A stretch of 64,000 nucleotides of DNA from Tropicimonas sp. IMCC34043 (GCF_003390845.1 NZ_QMEK01000001.1:1984001-2048000), one strand, 5' to 3'. Positions 35,639 through 45,733 are shown, counted from the stretch's first letter. Program-made: numbers and translations. Notes: generated from the sequence alone by a model not told the origin.

Positions 35639-36814
35639 ATGACGAATGTTGTTATCGCCTCTGCCGGCCGGACCGCCGTCGGAAGCTTTCTGGGATCTTT
35701 TGCCAACACGCCCGCCCACGACCTCGGCGCCGCAATGCTCGAAGGCATCGTCGCCCGCGCCGGCATCGACAAATCCGAAGTATCCGAGACCATTCTCGGT
35801 CAGGTGCTGACCGCCGCCCAGGGCCAGAACCCGGCCCGCCAGGCGCATATCAACGCCGGCCTGCCGATTGAAAGTGCGGCCTGGAGCATCAATCAGGTCT
35901 GCGGCTCCGGCCTTCGCACCGTCGCACTCGGCGCCCAGCACATCATGCTCGGCGATGCCGCGATCGTCTGCGCCGGCGGCCAGGAAAGCATGTCGCTCAG
36001 CCCGCACGCCGCCATGCTGCGCCAAGGCTACAAGATGGGCGACGTCAAATACATCGACACCATGATCAAGGACGGTCTGTGGGATGCCTTCAACGGCTAT
36101 CACATGGGGCAGACCGCCGAGAATGTGGCCGAGCAATGGCAGATCAGCCGCGAGATGCAGGACGAATTCGCCGTCGCCTCGCAGAACAAGGCCGAAGCCG
36201 CCCAGAAGGCCGGCAAATTCGCCGACGAGATCATCCCGTTCACGATCAAGACCCGCAAGGGCGAGTCGATCGTCGACGCCGATGAATACATTCGTCACGG
36301 CGCCACCCTCGAGGCCATGCAGAAACTGCGCCCGGCCTTCACGAAGGACGGCACGGTGACCGCCGGCAATGCGAGCGGCATCAACGACGGCGCCGCCGGC
36401 GTTCTGCTGATGAGCGCCGAGGAAGCCGAGAAGCGCGGCATCGAGCCGCTGGCGCGCATCGCCTCCTATGCGACCGCGGGTCTCGACCCCTCGATCATGG
36501 GTGCCGGCCCGATCTTTGCCTCGCGCAAGGCGCTGGCGAAGGCCGGCTGGAAGGTCCAGGATCTGGATCTGGTCGAAGCCAACGAGGCCTTCGCGGCCCA
36601 GGCCTGCGCCGTGAACAAGGACATGGGCTGGGATCCCGCGATCGTCAACGTGAACGGCGGCGCCATCGCTATCGGCCACCCGATCGGGGCCTCGGGCGCC
36701 CGCGTGCTCAACACCCTGATTTTCGAGATGAATCGCCGCGGTGCCAAGAAGGGCCTCGCCACGCTTTGCATCGGTGGCGGCATGGGCGTCGCGGTCTGCA
36801 TCGAACGCCCCTGA
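35639..36814 (+). CDS. phbA: Acetyl-CoA C-acetyltransferase (beta-ketothiolase)
   Basis: 391 residues, full length. Nucleophilic Cys88 ([10 protein letters not shown]), His347 ([17 protein letters not shown]) and Cys377 (TLCIGGGMG) form the thiolase active site. It condenses two acetyl-CoA to acetoacetyl-CoA, which phbB 175 bases downstream reduces for polyhydroxybutyrate; the same acetoacetyl-CoA enters the ethylmalonyl-CoA pathway to which mcl1 belongs. AGGAG precedes the ATG at 35639. Confidence 0.95.
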   Translation: MTNVVIASAGRTAVGSFLGSFANTPAHDLGAAMLEGIVARAGIDKSEVSETILGQVLTAAQGQNPARQAHINAGLPIESAAWSINQVCGSGLRTVALGAQHIMLGDAAIVCAGGQESMSLSPHAAMLRQGYKMGDVKYIDTMIKDGLWDAFNGYHMGQTAENVAEQWQISREMQDEFAVASQNKAEAAQKAGKFADEIIPFTIKTRKGESIVDADEYIRHGATLEAMQKLRPAFTKDGTVTAGNASGINDGAAGVLLMSAEEAEKRGIEPLARIASYATAGLDPSIMGAGPIFASRKALAKAGWKVQDLDLVEANEAFAAQACAVNKDMGWDPAIVNVNGGAIAIGHPIGASGARVLNTLIFEMNRRGAKKGLATLCIGGGMGVAVCIERP

Positions 36815-36843
36815 GCCGTCCGACCCGAGGAGGCAAAGAAACG

Positions 36844-36874
36844 GGGAGCGCCTGCGCCTGGCGCTCCTCATTTA
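36844..36874 (+). terminator. Hairpin between phbA and phbB
   Basis: GGAGCGCC (36845-36852) pairs perfectly with GGCGCTCC (36860-36867) over a seven-base loop, followed by TCATTTAA. The weak T-run suggests partial termination or 3'-end protection rather than a full stop. Confidence 0.55.
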
Positions 36875-36915
36875 ACCGTCGTGTCGGTCGCGACGGTGTA
36901 GACGATTTAGCAAAA

Positions 36916-36928
36916 GCAATATTGTTGC
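36916..36928. promoter_or_regulatory. Candidate PhaR-like operator before phbB
   Basis: GCAA and TTGC flank TATTG, inside a stretch rich in GCA/TGC repeats 62-74 bases before phbB. PhaR, the phasin/PHB repressor, binds TGC-rich dyads in related bacteria; the match here is short. Confidence 0.3.
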
Positions 36929-36989
36929 CCCGAGAGCGTCGTTTGGGTAATCGTGTTGCGGACGACTTGGCCAGAGTGGAGGGAGCAAT

Positions 36990-37715
36990 ATGGCAAGAGT
37001 AGCAGTGGTTACCGGCGGATCGCGCGGCATTGGCGCAGCGATATCGACGGCCTTGAAGGAAGCGGGCTACAGCGTGGCAGCCAACTTCGGCGGCAACGAG
37101 GAGGCAGCCGCCAAGTTCACTGAAGAAACCGGGATCAAGACCTACAAATGGTCGGTTGCGGATTATGAAGGCTGCGAGGCCGGGATCAAGCAGGTCGAGG
37201 CCGACCTCGGCCCGGTCGAGATCCTCGTCAACAACGCCGGCATCACCCGCGATGCAATGTTCCACCGCATGACAGTGCAGCAATGGAACGACGTGATCGA
37301 CACCAATCTTCACGGCGTCTTCAACATGACCCATCCGGTCTATCCGGGGATGCGCGAACGCAAGTGGGGCCGGATCATCAACATCAGCTCGATCAACGGC
37401 CAGAAGGGACAGGCCGGGCAGACCAACTATTCCGCTGCCAAGGCGGGCGATCTCGGCTTTACCAAGGCGCTGGCCCAGGAAGGCGCGCGCTTTGGCGTGA
37501 CGGTCAACGCGGTCTGCCCGGGCTATATCGGCACCGAGATGGTGCGTGCCATCGACGAGAAGGTCCTGAACGAGCGGATCATCCCGCAGATCCCGGTCGG
37601 CCGCCTTGGCGAACCCGAGGAAATCGCCCGCTGCGTGGTCTTCCTCGCCTCCGAGGAATCAAGCTTCATCACCGGCTCGACGATCAGCATCAACGGCGGC
37701 CAGTTCTTCGTCTGA
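36990..37715 (+). CDS. phbB: Acetoacetyl-CoA reductase
   Basis: 241 residues of the classical short-chain dehydrogenase family: cofactor loop TGGSRGIG (8-15), NNAG (81-84) and the catalytic triad Ser134, Tyr147, Lys151 (INISSINGQKGQAGQTNYSAAK in sections). It reduces acetoacetyl-CoA with NADPH to (R)-3-hydroxybutyryl-CoA, the monomer of polyhydroxybutyrate. GGAGGGAG stands before the ATG at 36990. A strong terminator follows. Confidence 0.95.
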   Translation: MARVAVVTGGSRGIGAAISTALKEAGYSVAANFGGNEEAAAKFTEETGIKTYKWSVADYEGCEAGIKQVEADLGPVEILVNNAGITRDAMFHRMTVQQWNDVIDTNLHGVFNMTHPVYPGMRERKWGRIINISSINGQKGQAGQTNYSAAKAGDLGFTKALAQEGARFGVTVNAVCPGYIGTEMVRAIDEKVLNERIIPQIPVGRLGEPEEIARCVVFLASEESSFITGSTISINGGQFFV

Positions 37716-37760
37716 AGACCCCCGGGTCCTGGTCCAGATCACCGTGCATCGCGCGGTCCA

Positions 37761-37788
37761 GCCTTCGCCTTCGGGCGGAGGCTTTTTT
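37761..37788 (+). terminator. Intrinsic terminator after phbB
   Basis: GCCTTCGCC (37761-37769), tetraloop TTCG and GGCGGAGGC (37774-37782, one G-U pair) followed by TTTTTT (37783-37788). Strong, stable hairpin. Confidence 0.85.
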
Positions 37789-37860
37789 CCGGCTCGCCAT
37801 CGTCCCGAGCCGCCTGAACGCCTATTGACCCTGCCCCCCGATTGCAGCACCTCGATCGCC

Positions 37861-38739
37861 ATGACCCGTAGATATGCCACCGCCACCGGCTTCATTGCCG
37901 TCCTCCTCTGGTCGCTTCTGGCGCTGTTCACCGTCGGCACGGCGCCGGTGCCGCCGCTACAACTGACCGCAATGAGCTTTGCCCTCGGCGGCGGAGTCGG
38001 GCTGGTCTGGATCGCGGTGACAGGCGGCTGGAGCCGTCTGCGCGGGGTCAGTTGGAAGGTCTATGCGTTCGGCACCGCCGGGCTTTTCGGCTATCACCTC
38101 GGCTATTTCGCGGCCCTGCGTCTTGCCCCGCCCGCCCAGGCCGGGCTGATCGCCTATCTCTGGCCGCTGCTGATCGTGCTGTTGTCGGGCCTGCTGCCCG
38201 GCGAACGGCTGCGGCCCGGCCATCTGGTCGGCGGTCTGTTCGGATTCATCGGCGCGGCACTGATCATTCTTGGCGATGGCGGCGCGGCCGGCGGCACCGC
38301 CCTGACCGGCTACGCCCTGGCGCTGCTCTGCGCCTTCATCTGGTCGGGATATTCGATCCTGTCACGACGGCTCGGCAATGCGCCGACCGAAACCGTGGTG
38401 ATCTATTGCCTTGCGACAGCGCTGCTATCGGCGCTGGCCCATCTGGCGCTGGAACAGACCCTGTGGCCTGCCACTGCCGGCGGCTGGGCCAGTATCCTGG
38501 CGCTCGGCCTCGGCCCGGTGGGCCTTGCCTTCTATGTCTGGGACATCGGGGTGAAACGCGGGGATATTCAACTTCTGGGCGTTTCGTCCTACGCGGCACC
38601 GCTGTTGTCGACCCTTGCCCTGATCCTTGCGGGTCTGGCGGTGCCGACGCCGCGGGTGGTGGCGGCGGCGGCTTTGATCACTGGGGGCGCGATTCTGGCC
38701 GCGAGGGCCAGCGCCCGGGGCGCGGTCACATCGCGCTGA
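37861..38739 (+). CDS. EamA/DMT superfamily transporter
   Basis: 292 residues with about ten transmembrane helices in two EamA halves (FIAVLLWSLLALFTVG in the first; TGYALALLCAFIWSGYSILSRRL opens the second). The DMT fold exports or imports small metabolites or drugs; the substrate is not readable. The ATG at 37861 begins the first helix; upstream in-frame sequence includes the phbB terminator, so it is excluded. Its last 14 bases overlap the end of the converging DUF465 gene. Confidence 0.87.
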   Translation: MTRRYATATGFIAVLLWSLLALFTVGTAPVPPLQLTAMSFALGGGVGLVWIAVTGGWSRLRGVSWKVYAFGTAGLFGYHLGYFAALRLAPPAQAGLIAYLWPLLIVLLSGLLPGERLRPGHLVGGLFGFIGAALIILGDGGAAGGTALTGYALALLCAFIWSGYSILSRRLGNAPTETVVIYCLATALLSALAHLALEQTLWPATAGGWASILALGLGPVGLAFYVWDIGVKRGDIQLLGVSSYAAPLLSTLALILAGLAVPTPRVVAAAALITGGAILAARASARGAVTSR

Positions 38740-38893
38740 GGCGAGTAATCTCCTCCTTGAGGCGGAGCTTCTGCTTTTTGAGGGCTACGACTTCCAGATC
38801 GTCGGTGCTGGGACGCAGTTGAATGGATTCCACTTTCGCCGAAAGCGCAGCATGGCGTCTGCGGAGTTCTTCAACACGAGGGGATTCTGGCAT
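38726..38893 (-). CDS. DUF465 (YdcH family) small coiled-coil protein
   Basis: 55 residues, MPESPRVEELRRRHAALSAK at the start and KKQKLRLKEEITRLSAM at the end, the heptad pattern and length of YdcH/DUF465, which forms helical oligomers of unknown function. AAGGAG precedes the ATG at 38893. Its 3' end runs 14 bases into the converging EamA gene. Confidence 0.87.
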   Translation of the reverse strand: MPESPRVEELRRRHAALSAKVESIQLRPSTDDLEVVALKKQKLRLKEEITRLSAM

Positions 38894-39036
38894 CACCAAT
38901 TCTCCTTTGAAGCTTCAGTGCAGGGGAAGTGCACCATGAAATCCGCGCCATGTCACGCACAACCGGAGGTTCTCGGCACACATTCATGTAAACCTCGTGA
39001 CGCTTTTCGGAAATTTTCGGCAACTTTCCGCGCTAA

Positions 39037-39810
39037 TCAGGCAGGACTGAATCCGGGGAACGCCGCCGCCTCGCGCAGGACACTGCGAATCGCCGCGGTA
39101 TAGTCCTCGCCATCCCGCAGATGCGCGTGCCCCTCGTGCAGCACCACGGCCGCGTGCAGGCGCAACTGCGCCCGCCCGCCCTTGCGCGCCCGCACCAGCA
39201 CCAGATTGGCATCGCGCCCGCGCCGCGGGATCAGGGGCTGGATCTGAACCGAACCAAGATCGCCGAGCCCGGCAAGAATATCGGCCAGACGCGCGGGCCG
39301 GTGGATCAGCGTCAGCCAGCCTTTCGGGCGCAGCCGCCGCGCCGCAACCTGCAACCACGACGCCAGCGGCGTGTCCTCGCCCATCGCCGCCTCGCGCGCG
39401 GCGTGACCGGATCGGAGCGAGGCGCCGCGGTCGAAATAGGGCGGGTTGGCGATGACGTGGTCAAACGCCTGCCGGCGCAGCCCGGCTGGCAGGTCGGCAA
39501 GGTCCCCGACATGCAGATCGAGCGCCAGACCGGCGTCTTCGGCATTGCGCCGGGCAAGATCGGCCATCTCTTCCTGCCGCTCGACCGCCGCCAGCCGCAG
39601 CCCGCGAACCCGTGCACCAAGGCACAGGATCGCCGTCCCTGCCCCGCAGCCGAGTTCCAGAACGCTTTCCCCGGGGCGCGCAGGACAGGCCGCCGCCAGA
39701 AACACCGCGTCGACCCCCGCCCGGTATCCGGCGGCCGGCTGCCACAGCGCCAGTCGTCCGCCGAGATAATGGTCGCGGGTCAGCGCGGCGGCGGTCGCCT
39801 CACCCGGCAC
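39037..39810 (-). CDS. NPPY-motif methyltransferase, TrmN6-like
   Basis: 257 residues from a GTG at 39810, which overlaps the DUF2007 gene by 11 bases. Rossmann methyltransferase motif I LELGCGAG (51-58) binds S-adenosylmethionine and NPPY (122-125) binds a planar amino group, typical of N6-adenine or glutamine methyltransferases. The start ALTRDHYLGGRLALWQPAAGYR resembles tRNA1(Val) A37 N6-methyltransferase (TrmN6/YfiC). A purely antisense start further upstream (39879) is rejected since it lies inside DUF2007. Confidence 0.83.
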   Translation of the reverse strand: MPGEATAAALTRDHYLGGRLALWQPAAGYRAGVDAVFLAAACPARPGESVLELGCGAGTAILCLGARVRGLRLAAVERQEEMADLARRNAEDAGLALDLHVGDLADLPAGLRRQAFDHVIANPPYFDRGASLRSGHAAREAAMGEDTPLASWLQVAARRLRPKGWLTLIHRPARLADILAGLGDLGSVQIQPLIPRRGRDANLVLVRARKGGRAQLRLHAAVVLHEGHAHLRDGEDYTAAIRSVLREAAAFPGFSPA

Positions 39811-40021
39811 CTGTAATCTCGATCCCGTTGTCACGCAGCGCCTTGCAGGCCGGCAAGAAGGCCTCGTCGCGCACCGCAAGCCGCCTCGGCAGAATGCCGA
39901 TGGAACCTTCGAGGACGCTCATATGGACGTCCATTTCGAACCAGTCTATACCCTCGCCAGTGAGAAGGGATTTTGCAAAGGCGATGACCGTAGGGTCATT
40001 GGTGCGCAGAAGTTCTTTCAT
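39800..40021 (-). CDS. DUF2007 family protein
   Basis: 73 residues: MKELLRTNDPTVIAFAKSLL at the start, GEGIDWFEMDVHMSVLEGSIG and RRLAVRDEAFLPACKALRD, matching DUF2007, a small ferredoxin-like putative signal-transducing or ligand-binding domain. No convincing ribosome-binding site precedes the ATG at 40021. It is translationally linked to the methyltransferase and divergent from the polyprenyl synthase gene, 56 bases away. Confidence 0.85.
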   Translation of the reverse strand: MKELLRTNDPTVIAFAKSLLTGEGIDWFEMDVHMSVLEGSIGILPRRLAVRDEAFLPACKALRDNGIEITGAG

Positions 40022-40077
40022 GGTTTTGAGTTAATAAGACTGCTGCGGGTTTGTCGAGCGGCAGTGACGGAACGGTG

Positions 40078-41079
40078 ATGAGCCTGGACGACGCATCGGA
40101 AAAACCGCACGACCGGCTTGGTCGCTATCTGGCTTCGGACCTCGAGCTTGTAAACGCGCTGATCCGCGAACGCATGGCCTCGGAACATGCCCCGCGCATC
40201 CCCGAGGTGACAGCGCATCTGGTCGAAGCGGGGGGCAAGCGGCTGCGCCCGATGCTGACGCTCGCCGTGGCCCGGATGCTGGGCTACGAGGGTGACAATC
40301 ACCTGCGGCTTGCCGCAACCGTCGAATTCATCCACACGGCCACGCTGCTGCACGACGACGTTGTCGACGAAAGCGCCCAACGCCGCGGCCGCCCGACCGC
40401 CAACCTGCTGTGGGACAACAAGTCCTCGGTTCTGGTCGGCGACTATCTGCTGGCCCGTTCGTTCCTGCTGATGGTCGAAACCGGCAGCCTCAGGGTACTG
40501 CAGATCCTGTCGCAGGCCTCGGCCACGATCGCGGAAGGCGAAGTTCTGCAACTGACCGCCGCGCGGGACCTTGCGACCGACGAGGGCATCTATCTGCAGG
40601 TGATCCGCGGCAAGACGGCGGCGTTGTTTGCCGCGGCCTGCGAGGTCGGCGCCGTGATCGCCGCCGCGCCCGAGGATCAGATCGAGGCCCTGCGCACCTA
40701 TGGCGACGCGCTGGGGGTCAGCTTCCAGATCGTCGACGATCTGCTGGATTATGGCGGCAGTTCTGCGGCAATCGGCAAGAACGTCGGTGACGATTTCCGC
40801 GAACGCAAACTGACCTTGCCGGTGATCAAGGCGGTGGCCGCAGCCGACGCCGAAGAGCGCGAGTTCTGGCGCCGGGTGATCGAGAAGGGCCGGCAGCAAG
40901 ACGGCGATCTCCAACGGGCTCTGGAGCTGCTCGAACGCCATGATGCGCTCGAAGCGACAAGGATCGAGGCGCTCCGCTGGGCCGAGATTGCAAAATCGTC
41001 CCTCGAAACCATGCCTGACGGCGAGGTGCGCGCCATGCTCACGGATCTGGCCGACTACGTGGTCGCGCGGGTGCGCTAA
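40078..41079 (+). CDS. Trans-polyprenyl diphosphate synthase for ubiquinone side chain
   Basis: 333 residues. First aspartate-rich motif DDVVD (93-97) with GGKRLRP upstream; second DDLLD (220-224) with GKNVGDDFRERKLTLP. It chains isopentenyl units to the C40-C50 diphosphate used for ubiquinone (IspB/SdsA/DdsA type); the product length cannot be read reliably, though Rhodobacterales mostly make ubiquinone-10. The start ATG at 40078 is family-like; a TTG at 40051 adds nine polar residues. It is near ispE, which makes an isoprenoid precursor, and ETF-QO, which uses ubiquinone. Confidence 0.9.
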   Translation: MSLDDASEKPHDRLGRYLASDLELVNALIRERMASEHAPRIPEVTAHLVEAGGKRLRPMLTLAVARMLGYEGDNHLRLAATVEFIHTATLLHDDVVDESAQRRGRPTANLLWDNKSSVLVGDYLLARSFLLMVETGSLRVLQILSQASATIAEGEVLQLTAARDLATDEGIYLQVIRGKTAALFAAACEVGAVIAAAPEDQIEALRTYGDALGVSFQIVDDLLDYGGSSAAIGKNVGDDFRERKLTLPVIKAVAAADAEEREFWRRVIEKGRQQDGDLQRALELLERHDALEATRIEALRWAEIAKSSLETMPDGEVRAMLTDLADYVVARVR

Positions 41080-41133
41080 GCCGCATTCGGTTGCGACACA
41101 GCGGCAACTCGCGCTGCGCTGCCGCCGGTCCAT

Positions 41134-41161
41134 GGCCTTCGCTCTACGATCCCCGAAGGCC
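41134..41161. terminator. Hairpin between converging polyprenyl synthase and ispE genes
   Basis: GGCCTTCG (41134-41141) pairs with CGAAGGCC (41154-41161). No T-run follows on either strand, so termination is only a possibility. Confidence 0.35.
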
Positions 41162-41185
41162 GCCCGCAGGGATTTCCGAAATGCG

Positions 41186-42031
41186 CTAGCCGAGCCGGGT
41201 CGGCGCCACCCACCAGCCGGGCCGGGCCGTGGTCAGGGCGGCGGCGGCGGCCTCGGCGGCCGCGTCCGTCGGGAACAGCCCGAAGCAGGTGCCGCCCGAC
41301 CCCGACATCCGCGCCAGAAGACAATCCGCCTGACCGCGCAGCGCGCGCAGCACCTGCGCCACCTCGGGCGCAACCATCGCGGCCGCGGGTTCGAGATCGT
41401 TTCGCTGGGTGCCAAGCCAGACGGCCGCCTCGGCCGCCCCGGCAAGCCCCGCGGGAATCTCGGCCATCGGCGGGTTTTCGCGGCTGGCGAGCACCTTGAA
41501 GACCGCCGGGGTCGATACCCCGACGCCCGGATTGACCAGAACCGCCGGCAGCCCTGGCAGGGACGGCACGGGTTGCAGAATCTCGCCGATCCCCGCCATC
41601 CGGCAGGGCCGCGCAAAAACGCAGACCGGCACGTCGGCGCCAAGCGCCAGCACGGCCTGCGCGTCCGGCAGATCCCGCCCCGACATCCGCGCCAGCGCCC
41701 GCAGCGTTGCAGCCGCATCCGACGAACCGCCGCCGATCCCGCCCGCCGCCGGCAGATGCTTGTCGAGCGCCAGCGCCGCCGTCGCCTCGGGAAACAGCGC
41801 CGCGGCCCGCAGCACCAGATTGTCAGGTCCCGTCGGCACACCGGCCGCGCGCGGCCCGGTGACCGACAGCGTCGTCACCGCAGCCCGACGCGCAGTCACC
41901 CGGTCGCCGACGCCCGCGAAGACCACGAGGCTGTCGAGCAGGTGATAGCCATCGGCCCGCCTTCCCGTGACATGCAGCGTCAGATTGATCTTGGCCGGCG
42001 CGAATTCCTCGACCGCCGCAGTCGGGGCCAT
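41186..42031 (-). CDS. ispE: 4-(cytidine 5'-diphospho)-2-C-methyl-D-erythritol kinase
   Basis: 281 residues, GHMP kinase fold: [15 protein letters not shown] (11-25), the ATP-binding [15 protein letters not shown] (95-109) and the C-terminal [12 protein letters not shown]. It phosphorylates CDP-methylerythritol in the MEP isoprenoid pathway. I prefer the ATG at 42031 because it puts the family start 11 residues in; an ATG at 42064 would add 11 residues and overlap the TPR gene by 14 bases. Transcribed after the TPR gene, probably with it. Confidence 0.93.
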   Translation of the reverse strand: MAPTAAVEEFAPAKINLTLHVTGRRADGYHLLDSLVVFAGVGDRVTARRAAVTTLSVTGPRAAGVPTGPDNLVLRAAALFPEATAALALDKHLPAAGGIGGGSSDAAATLRALARMSGRDLPDAQAVLALGADVPVCVFARPCRMAGIGEILQPVPSLPGLPAVLVNPGVGVSTPAVFKVLASRENPPMAEIPAGLAGAAEAAVWLGTQRNDLEPAAAMVAPEVAQVLRALRGQADCLLARMSGSGGTCFGLFPTDAAAEAAAAALTTARPGWWVAPTRLG

Positions 42032-42050
42032 GCCCGCAACCGCCACGCCC

Positions 42051-43763
42051 TCAGCCGTCGTCATTGACCATGGACAGCGGTTCGGCTCCCTCTTCCTCGA
42101 GCACCACGTCAAGCCCGACCTGCAGCTTGCGCCGGATCCGGTCGGCCTCTTCGGGCTCGGGGTCGAAGGACATCGCGCGGCGCCACTGGAACTGCGCCTC
42201 GACCTTGCGGCCGACGGCCCAATAGGCATCGCCGAGATGGTCGTTGACCACCGGATCGGTCGCCATAAGCTCGGCGGCGCGTTCCAGCTGATCGACCGCC
42301 TCGGGGTAGCGGCCCATCCGATAGAAGGCCCAGCCAAGCGAGTCGGTGATATAGCCGCTGTCGGGCTCGGCCTCGACCGCCTGTTCGATCATGTCGAGCG
42401 CCTGGTCGAGGTTCTCGTCCTTCTCGACATAGGAATAGCCGAGGTAGTTCAACACCTGCGGCTGGCCTGGGTTGAGTTCCAGCGCCTTGCGCAGATCGGC
42501 CTCGGCGAGGTCCCATTGTTTCTCGCGCTCATGGCTGATGCCGCGGGCATAATAGACCACCCATTGCGAGGGCGACTCCTCGGTGAACAGCGCGATAGCC
42601 TTGTCATAGGCGCTCGCGGCTTCGGCAAAGCGCTCATCCCGGCGCAGGTTGTCGCCGAGCGTGATCTGGACGACGGACATATCCGGGTGGGTCGTGGCCA
42701 GTTCCTGCAACACCTCGATCGCCTTGTCGGACTGACCCGCATCGCGCAGCGCGGCGGCGCGGCCGATCTGGGCCACATAGAACCCGGGGTCGTCGGCCGG
42801 CACTTGGTCATAGGCATCGATCGCCAGATCGAATTGGCCCTGGGTTTCCAGCAACCGCGCGCTCAGCAGGATCGCATCGACATGGCCGGGGTTCAGATAC
42901 TCCGCCATCCGCGCATATAGCAGGGTATAGCTGTCGGCCGCCTCGCCCTGCAGCGCGCCGGCAACCGTGTAGAAGACCTCGGCCTCTCCGTCCTGGACGT
43001 TGCGCACCTGGGTAAAGGGCACCCGCTCGCCAGCCTTGAGACGGTCGACCAGCAGGGCCAGGCCCGGGTCCATGTCCTGCCCCCAGCCGGCTTCGATCAG
43101 CTGCACCGCATCGTCGTTGCGGCCAAGCTGGCTCAGCACCTCGGCATGCGCAAAGGCGCCGCGCCGGGTCAGCCGCAGCGGCGCCCCGCCCTCGCCCGAA
43201 AAGATCGTCTCGGCCGCCTCGAAATCGCCGGCGAGCGCCAGCGCCAGCGCCTTGTGATAGAGCCCGAAGGCGGCAAGGCCCGTGGTCTCGATGGCCTGAT
43301 CGAAGGCTTCCATCGCCTGATCGGCCTGGCCCTCGCCCATCAGCGCCCAGCCCTTGGCCAGCCCGTCGACCAGCGGCCCGACCGGCAGGTCGCCGTTGTC
43401 GATGCCCTCGACCGCCCCGGCATAGTCGCCGTCCTTCAGTTTCTGGCCCATCACCACAAGATTGGCCATCTGGCTTTTCAGCCCGTCGGCGCGCATCTGC
43501 CGGGCAATCGGCGCCGCGCTGTCGATCTTGCCGAGGCCGACAAAGGCCAGCACAGCCGATTCCTGCAGCATCGGATTGCCGCGGTCGCGCGACAGCGCGC
43601 GGGTATAGTAATCCGCCGCGGCCTTGTAATCGCTGGCAAAGCTCGCCTGGCGCGCCGCAAGATAGGCCCCGGCGAACCCTGCCCCGGGTGCCTGGGCCAT
43701 CGCGGCGGGCGCCGACAGCAGAATAGACAGCGCAACGGGCAGAAGGGATCGGGAAAGGTTCAC
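42051..43763 (-). CDS. Periplasmic tetratricopeptide-repeat protein
   Basis: 570 residues from a GTG at 43763. Signal peptide about 1-24 ([21 protein letters not shown]). At least eight TPR units follow, clearest toward the C-terminus ([59 protein letters not shown] in sequence). TPRs form protein-binding superhelices; partner unknown. The GTG directly precedes the signal peptide and follows GAGG; the ATG at 43823 adds charged residues that would block export. It lies just upstream of ispE, a linkage common in Rhodobacterales. Confidence 0.85.
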   Translation of the reverse strand: MNLSRSLLPVALSILLSAPAAMAQAPGAGFAGAYLAARQASFASDYKAAADYYTRALSRDRGNPMLQESAVLAFVGLGKIDSAAPIARQMRADGLKSQMANLVVMGQKLKDGDYAGAVEGIDNGDLPVGPLVDGLAKGWALMGEGQADQAMEAFDQAIETTGLAAFGLYHKALALALAGDFEAAETIFSGEGGAPLRLTRRGAFAHAEVLSQLGRNDDAVQLIEAGWGQDMDPGLALLVDRLKAGERVPFTQVRNVQDGEAEVFYTVAGALQGEAADSYTLLYARMAEYLNPGHVDAILLSARLLETQGQFDLAIDAYDQVPADDPGFYVAQIGRAAALRDAGQSDKAIEVLQELATTHPDMSVVQITLGDNLRRDERFAEAASAYDKAIALFTEESPSQWVVYYARGISHEREKQWDLAEADLRKALELNPGQPQVLNYLGYSYVEKDENLDQALDMIEQAVEAEPDSGYITDSLGWAFYRMGRYPEAVDQLERAAELMATDPVVNDHLGDAYWAVGRKVEAQFQWRRAMSFDPEPEEADRIRRKLQVGLDVVLEEEGAEPLSMVNDDG

Positions 43764-43922
43764 GGATCGGGCCTCGATTTTTCCGGTTTTCCCGACCCTA
43801 TCCTGCCGATCCCTGCGAAACAATAAGCGGCCCCTTGCAGTGCCCCCTGCTATGACGGGAACGTGACAGGGCGGCGGATCTGCGCCGTGCCGGCCGGCGA
43901 TCCGCCTGCGCCCTGATCCCGA

Positions 43923-45575
43923 TCACATGTTGGGATAATTCGGCCCGTCGCCGCCCTGCGGCACCGTCCAGGTGATGTTCTTGCCCGGATCCTTGATATC
44001 GCAGGTCTTGCAATGCACGCAGTTCTGGAAGTTGATCACGAACCGCGGCGCCTGACCCGCCTCCTCGACGAATTCATAGACCCCGGCCGGGCAATAGCGG
44101 GCCGATGGCCCGGCGTATTTCGGCAGGTTCACGCGCACCGGCAGGTCAGGGTCGGCCAGATGCAGGTGGCAGGGCTGGCTTTCCTCGTGGTTCGTGAACG
44201 AGAAGCTGACATTGGTCAGCCGGTCGAACGACAGGACCCCGTCGGGCTTGGGATAGGCGATCGGTGTGAACTTTGATGCCTCGCCGGTCGCGTCTGCATC
44301 GGTCTTGCCATGCGGCAGCGTGCCGAACGGGTTCCAGCCCGTCATCGAGCCGAGCCACATGTCGATGCCGCCAAGCGCGAGGCCGCCGACCATCCCGAAT
44401 TTCGACCAGAGCGGCTTGACGTTGCGCACGGGCTTCAGGTCCTTGCCGACCGGCCCGGTCCTGAGTTCGGCGTCATATCCCGCAAGCTCGTCGCCTGCCC
44501 GGCCATCCTGCAGCGCGGAATGGGCCGCCTCGGCCGCCGCCTTGCCGGACCACATCGCGTTATGGATGCCCTTGATCCGCGGCACATTGATCAGCCCCGC
44601 CGAACAGCCCAGCAGCGCGCCGCCGGGGAACACCGTCTTCGGGATCGACTGGAACCCACCCTCGGTGATCGCGCGAGCGCCATAGGCGACGCGCTTGCCG
44701 CCCTTCAGCAGCTCGGCCACCATCGGGTGATGCTTGAACCGCTGGAATTCCATGTAGGGGAACAGATACGGGTTGGCATAGTTCAGGTGAACCACGAATC
44801 CGACGACAACCTGATTGTTTTCAAGGTGATAGATAAAGGACCCGCCGCCCGCGTTGCTGCCGAGCGGCCAGCCCATGGTGTGGGTCACCGTGCCCTCGCG
44901 GTGCTTGTCGGGGGCGACCTCCCACAGTTCCTTCATGCCCAGGCCGAACTTCGGCACGTCGCAGTCGGCATCGAGGCTGTATTTCGCGATCAGTTCCTTG
45001 GCCAGCGACCCGCGGACGCCTTCCGAGATGAACACGTACTTGCCGCGCAGAATCATGCCGGGCTCATAGGCGGGGCCGGGTGTGCCATCGGCCTGCTTGC
45101 CGAATTCGCCCGCGACCACGCCCGAAACCGCGCCCGCCGCGTCATAGACCAGTTCCGACACAGACATGCCGGGAAAGATCTCGACCCCGAGCTCTTCGGC
45201 CTGCCCGGCCATCCAGCGGCAGACATTGCCAAGGCTGACGATATAGCAGCCGTGGTTGTCCATCAGCGGCGGCATCATCAGGTTGGGCAGACGGATCGAC
45301 CCGCCCTCGCCCAGCACGAAGAACTCGTCACGCAGCACCGGCGTGTTCAGCGGCGCGCCCTTGGCCCGCCAGTCGGGGATCAGCGCATTCAGCGCCGAGG
45401 GGTCGAGGATCGCGCCCGACACGATATGGGCGCCCACTTCCGAGCCTTTTTCCAGCACCACCACGCTCAGCTCGGGATCGAGCTGTTTCAGACGGATTGC
45501 AGCCGACAGCCCGGACGGACCCGCCCCGACGATCACGACGTCGAATTCCATCTCTTCGCGGTCTGAATGGCTCAT
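43923..45575 (-). CDS. Electron transfer flavoprotein-ubiquinone oxidoreductase
   Basis: 550 residues. FAD-binding VIVGAGPSGLSAA (about 14-26), the ubiquinone/membrane region around GWPLGSNAGGGSFIYHLENN and a C-terminal 4Fe-4S cluster with cysteines in CPAG and NCVHCKTCDIKDP. It passes electrons from ETF, loaded by acyl-CoA dehydrogenases such as that at 50150, to ubiquinone in the inner membrane. The ATG at 45575 (MSHSDREEMEFDVVIVG) is chosen over 55 codons of upstream frame. Confidence 0.96.
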   Translation of the reverse strand: MSHSDREEMEFDVVIVGAGPSGLSAAIRLKQLDPELSVVVLEKGSEVGAHIVSGAILDPSALNALIPDWRAKGAPLNTPVLRDEFFVLGEGGSIRLPNLMMPPLMDNHGCYIVSLGNVCRWMAGQAEELGVEIFPGMSVSELVYDAAGAVSGVVAGEFGKQADGTPGPAYEPGMILRGKYVFISEGVRGSLAKELIAKYSLDADCDVPKFGLGMKELWEVAPDKHREGTVTHTMGWPLGSNAGGGSFIYHLENNQVVVGFVVHLNYANPYLFPYMEFQRFKHHPMVAELLKGGKRVAYGARAITEGGFQSIPKTVFPGGALLGCSAGLINVPRIKGIHNAMWSGKAAAEAAHSALQDGRAGDELAGYDAELRTGPVGKDLKPVRNVKPLWSKFGMVGGLALGGIDMWLGSMTGWNPFGTLPHGKTDADATGEASKFTPIAYPKPDGVLSFDRLTNVSFSFTNHEESQPCHLHLADPDLPVRVNLPKYAGPSARYCPAGVYEFVEEAGQAPRFVINFQNCVHCKTCDIKDPGKNITWTVPQGGDGPNYPNM

Positions 45576-45733
45576 CCTGGGGTCCCGGCTGTTTGGTAAC
45601 ATTAAGAAAGTTCTGGTCAGGGATGCGATACGGACATAAAACAACTCCGTCAATCCAAAGGCGCCGTGCCGTGACGTATCGCCCGGTCCCGGCAGGACGG
45701 CGCCGCCGCCCTGCCGCAGAAGGGTCGCGCCAC

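Noticed and set aside
40051-40077. TTG start for polyprenyl diphosphate synthase
   Set aside because: Adds nine polar residues not seen in the family; the ATG at 40078 gives the usual N-terminus.
44310-45566. 418-codon plus-strand frame opposite ETF-QO
   Set aside because: Complementary to a full-length enzyme with all cofactor motifs; compositional artefact.
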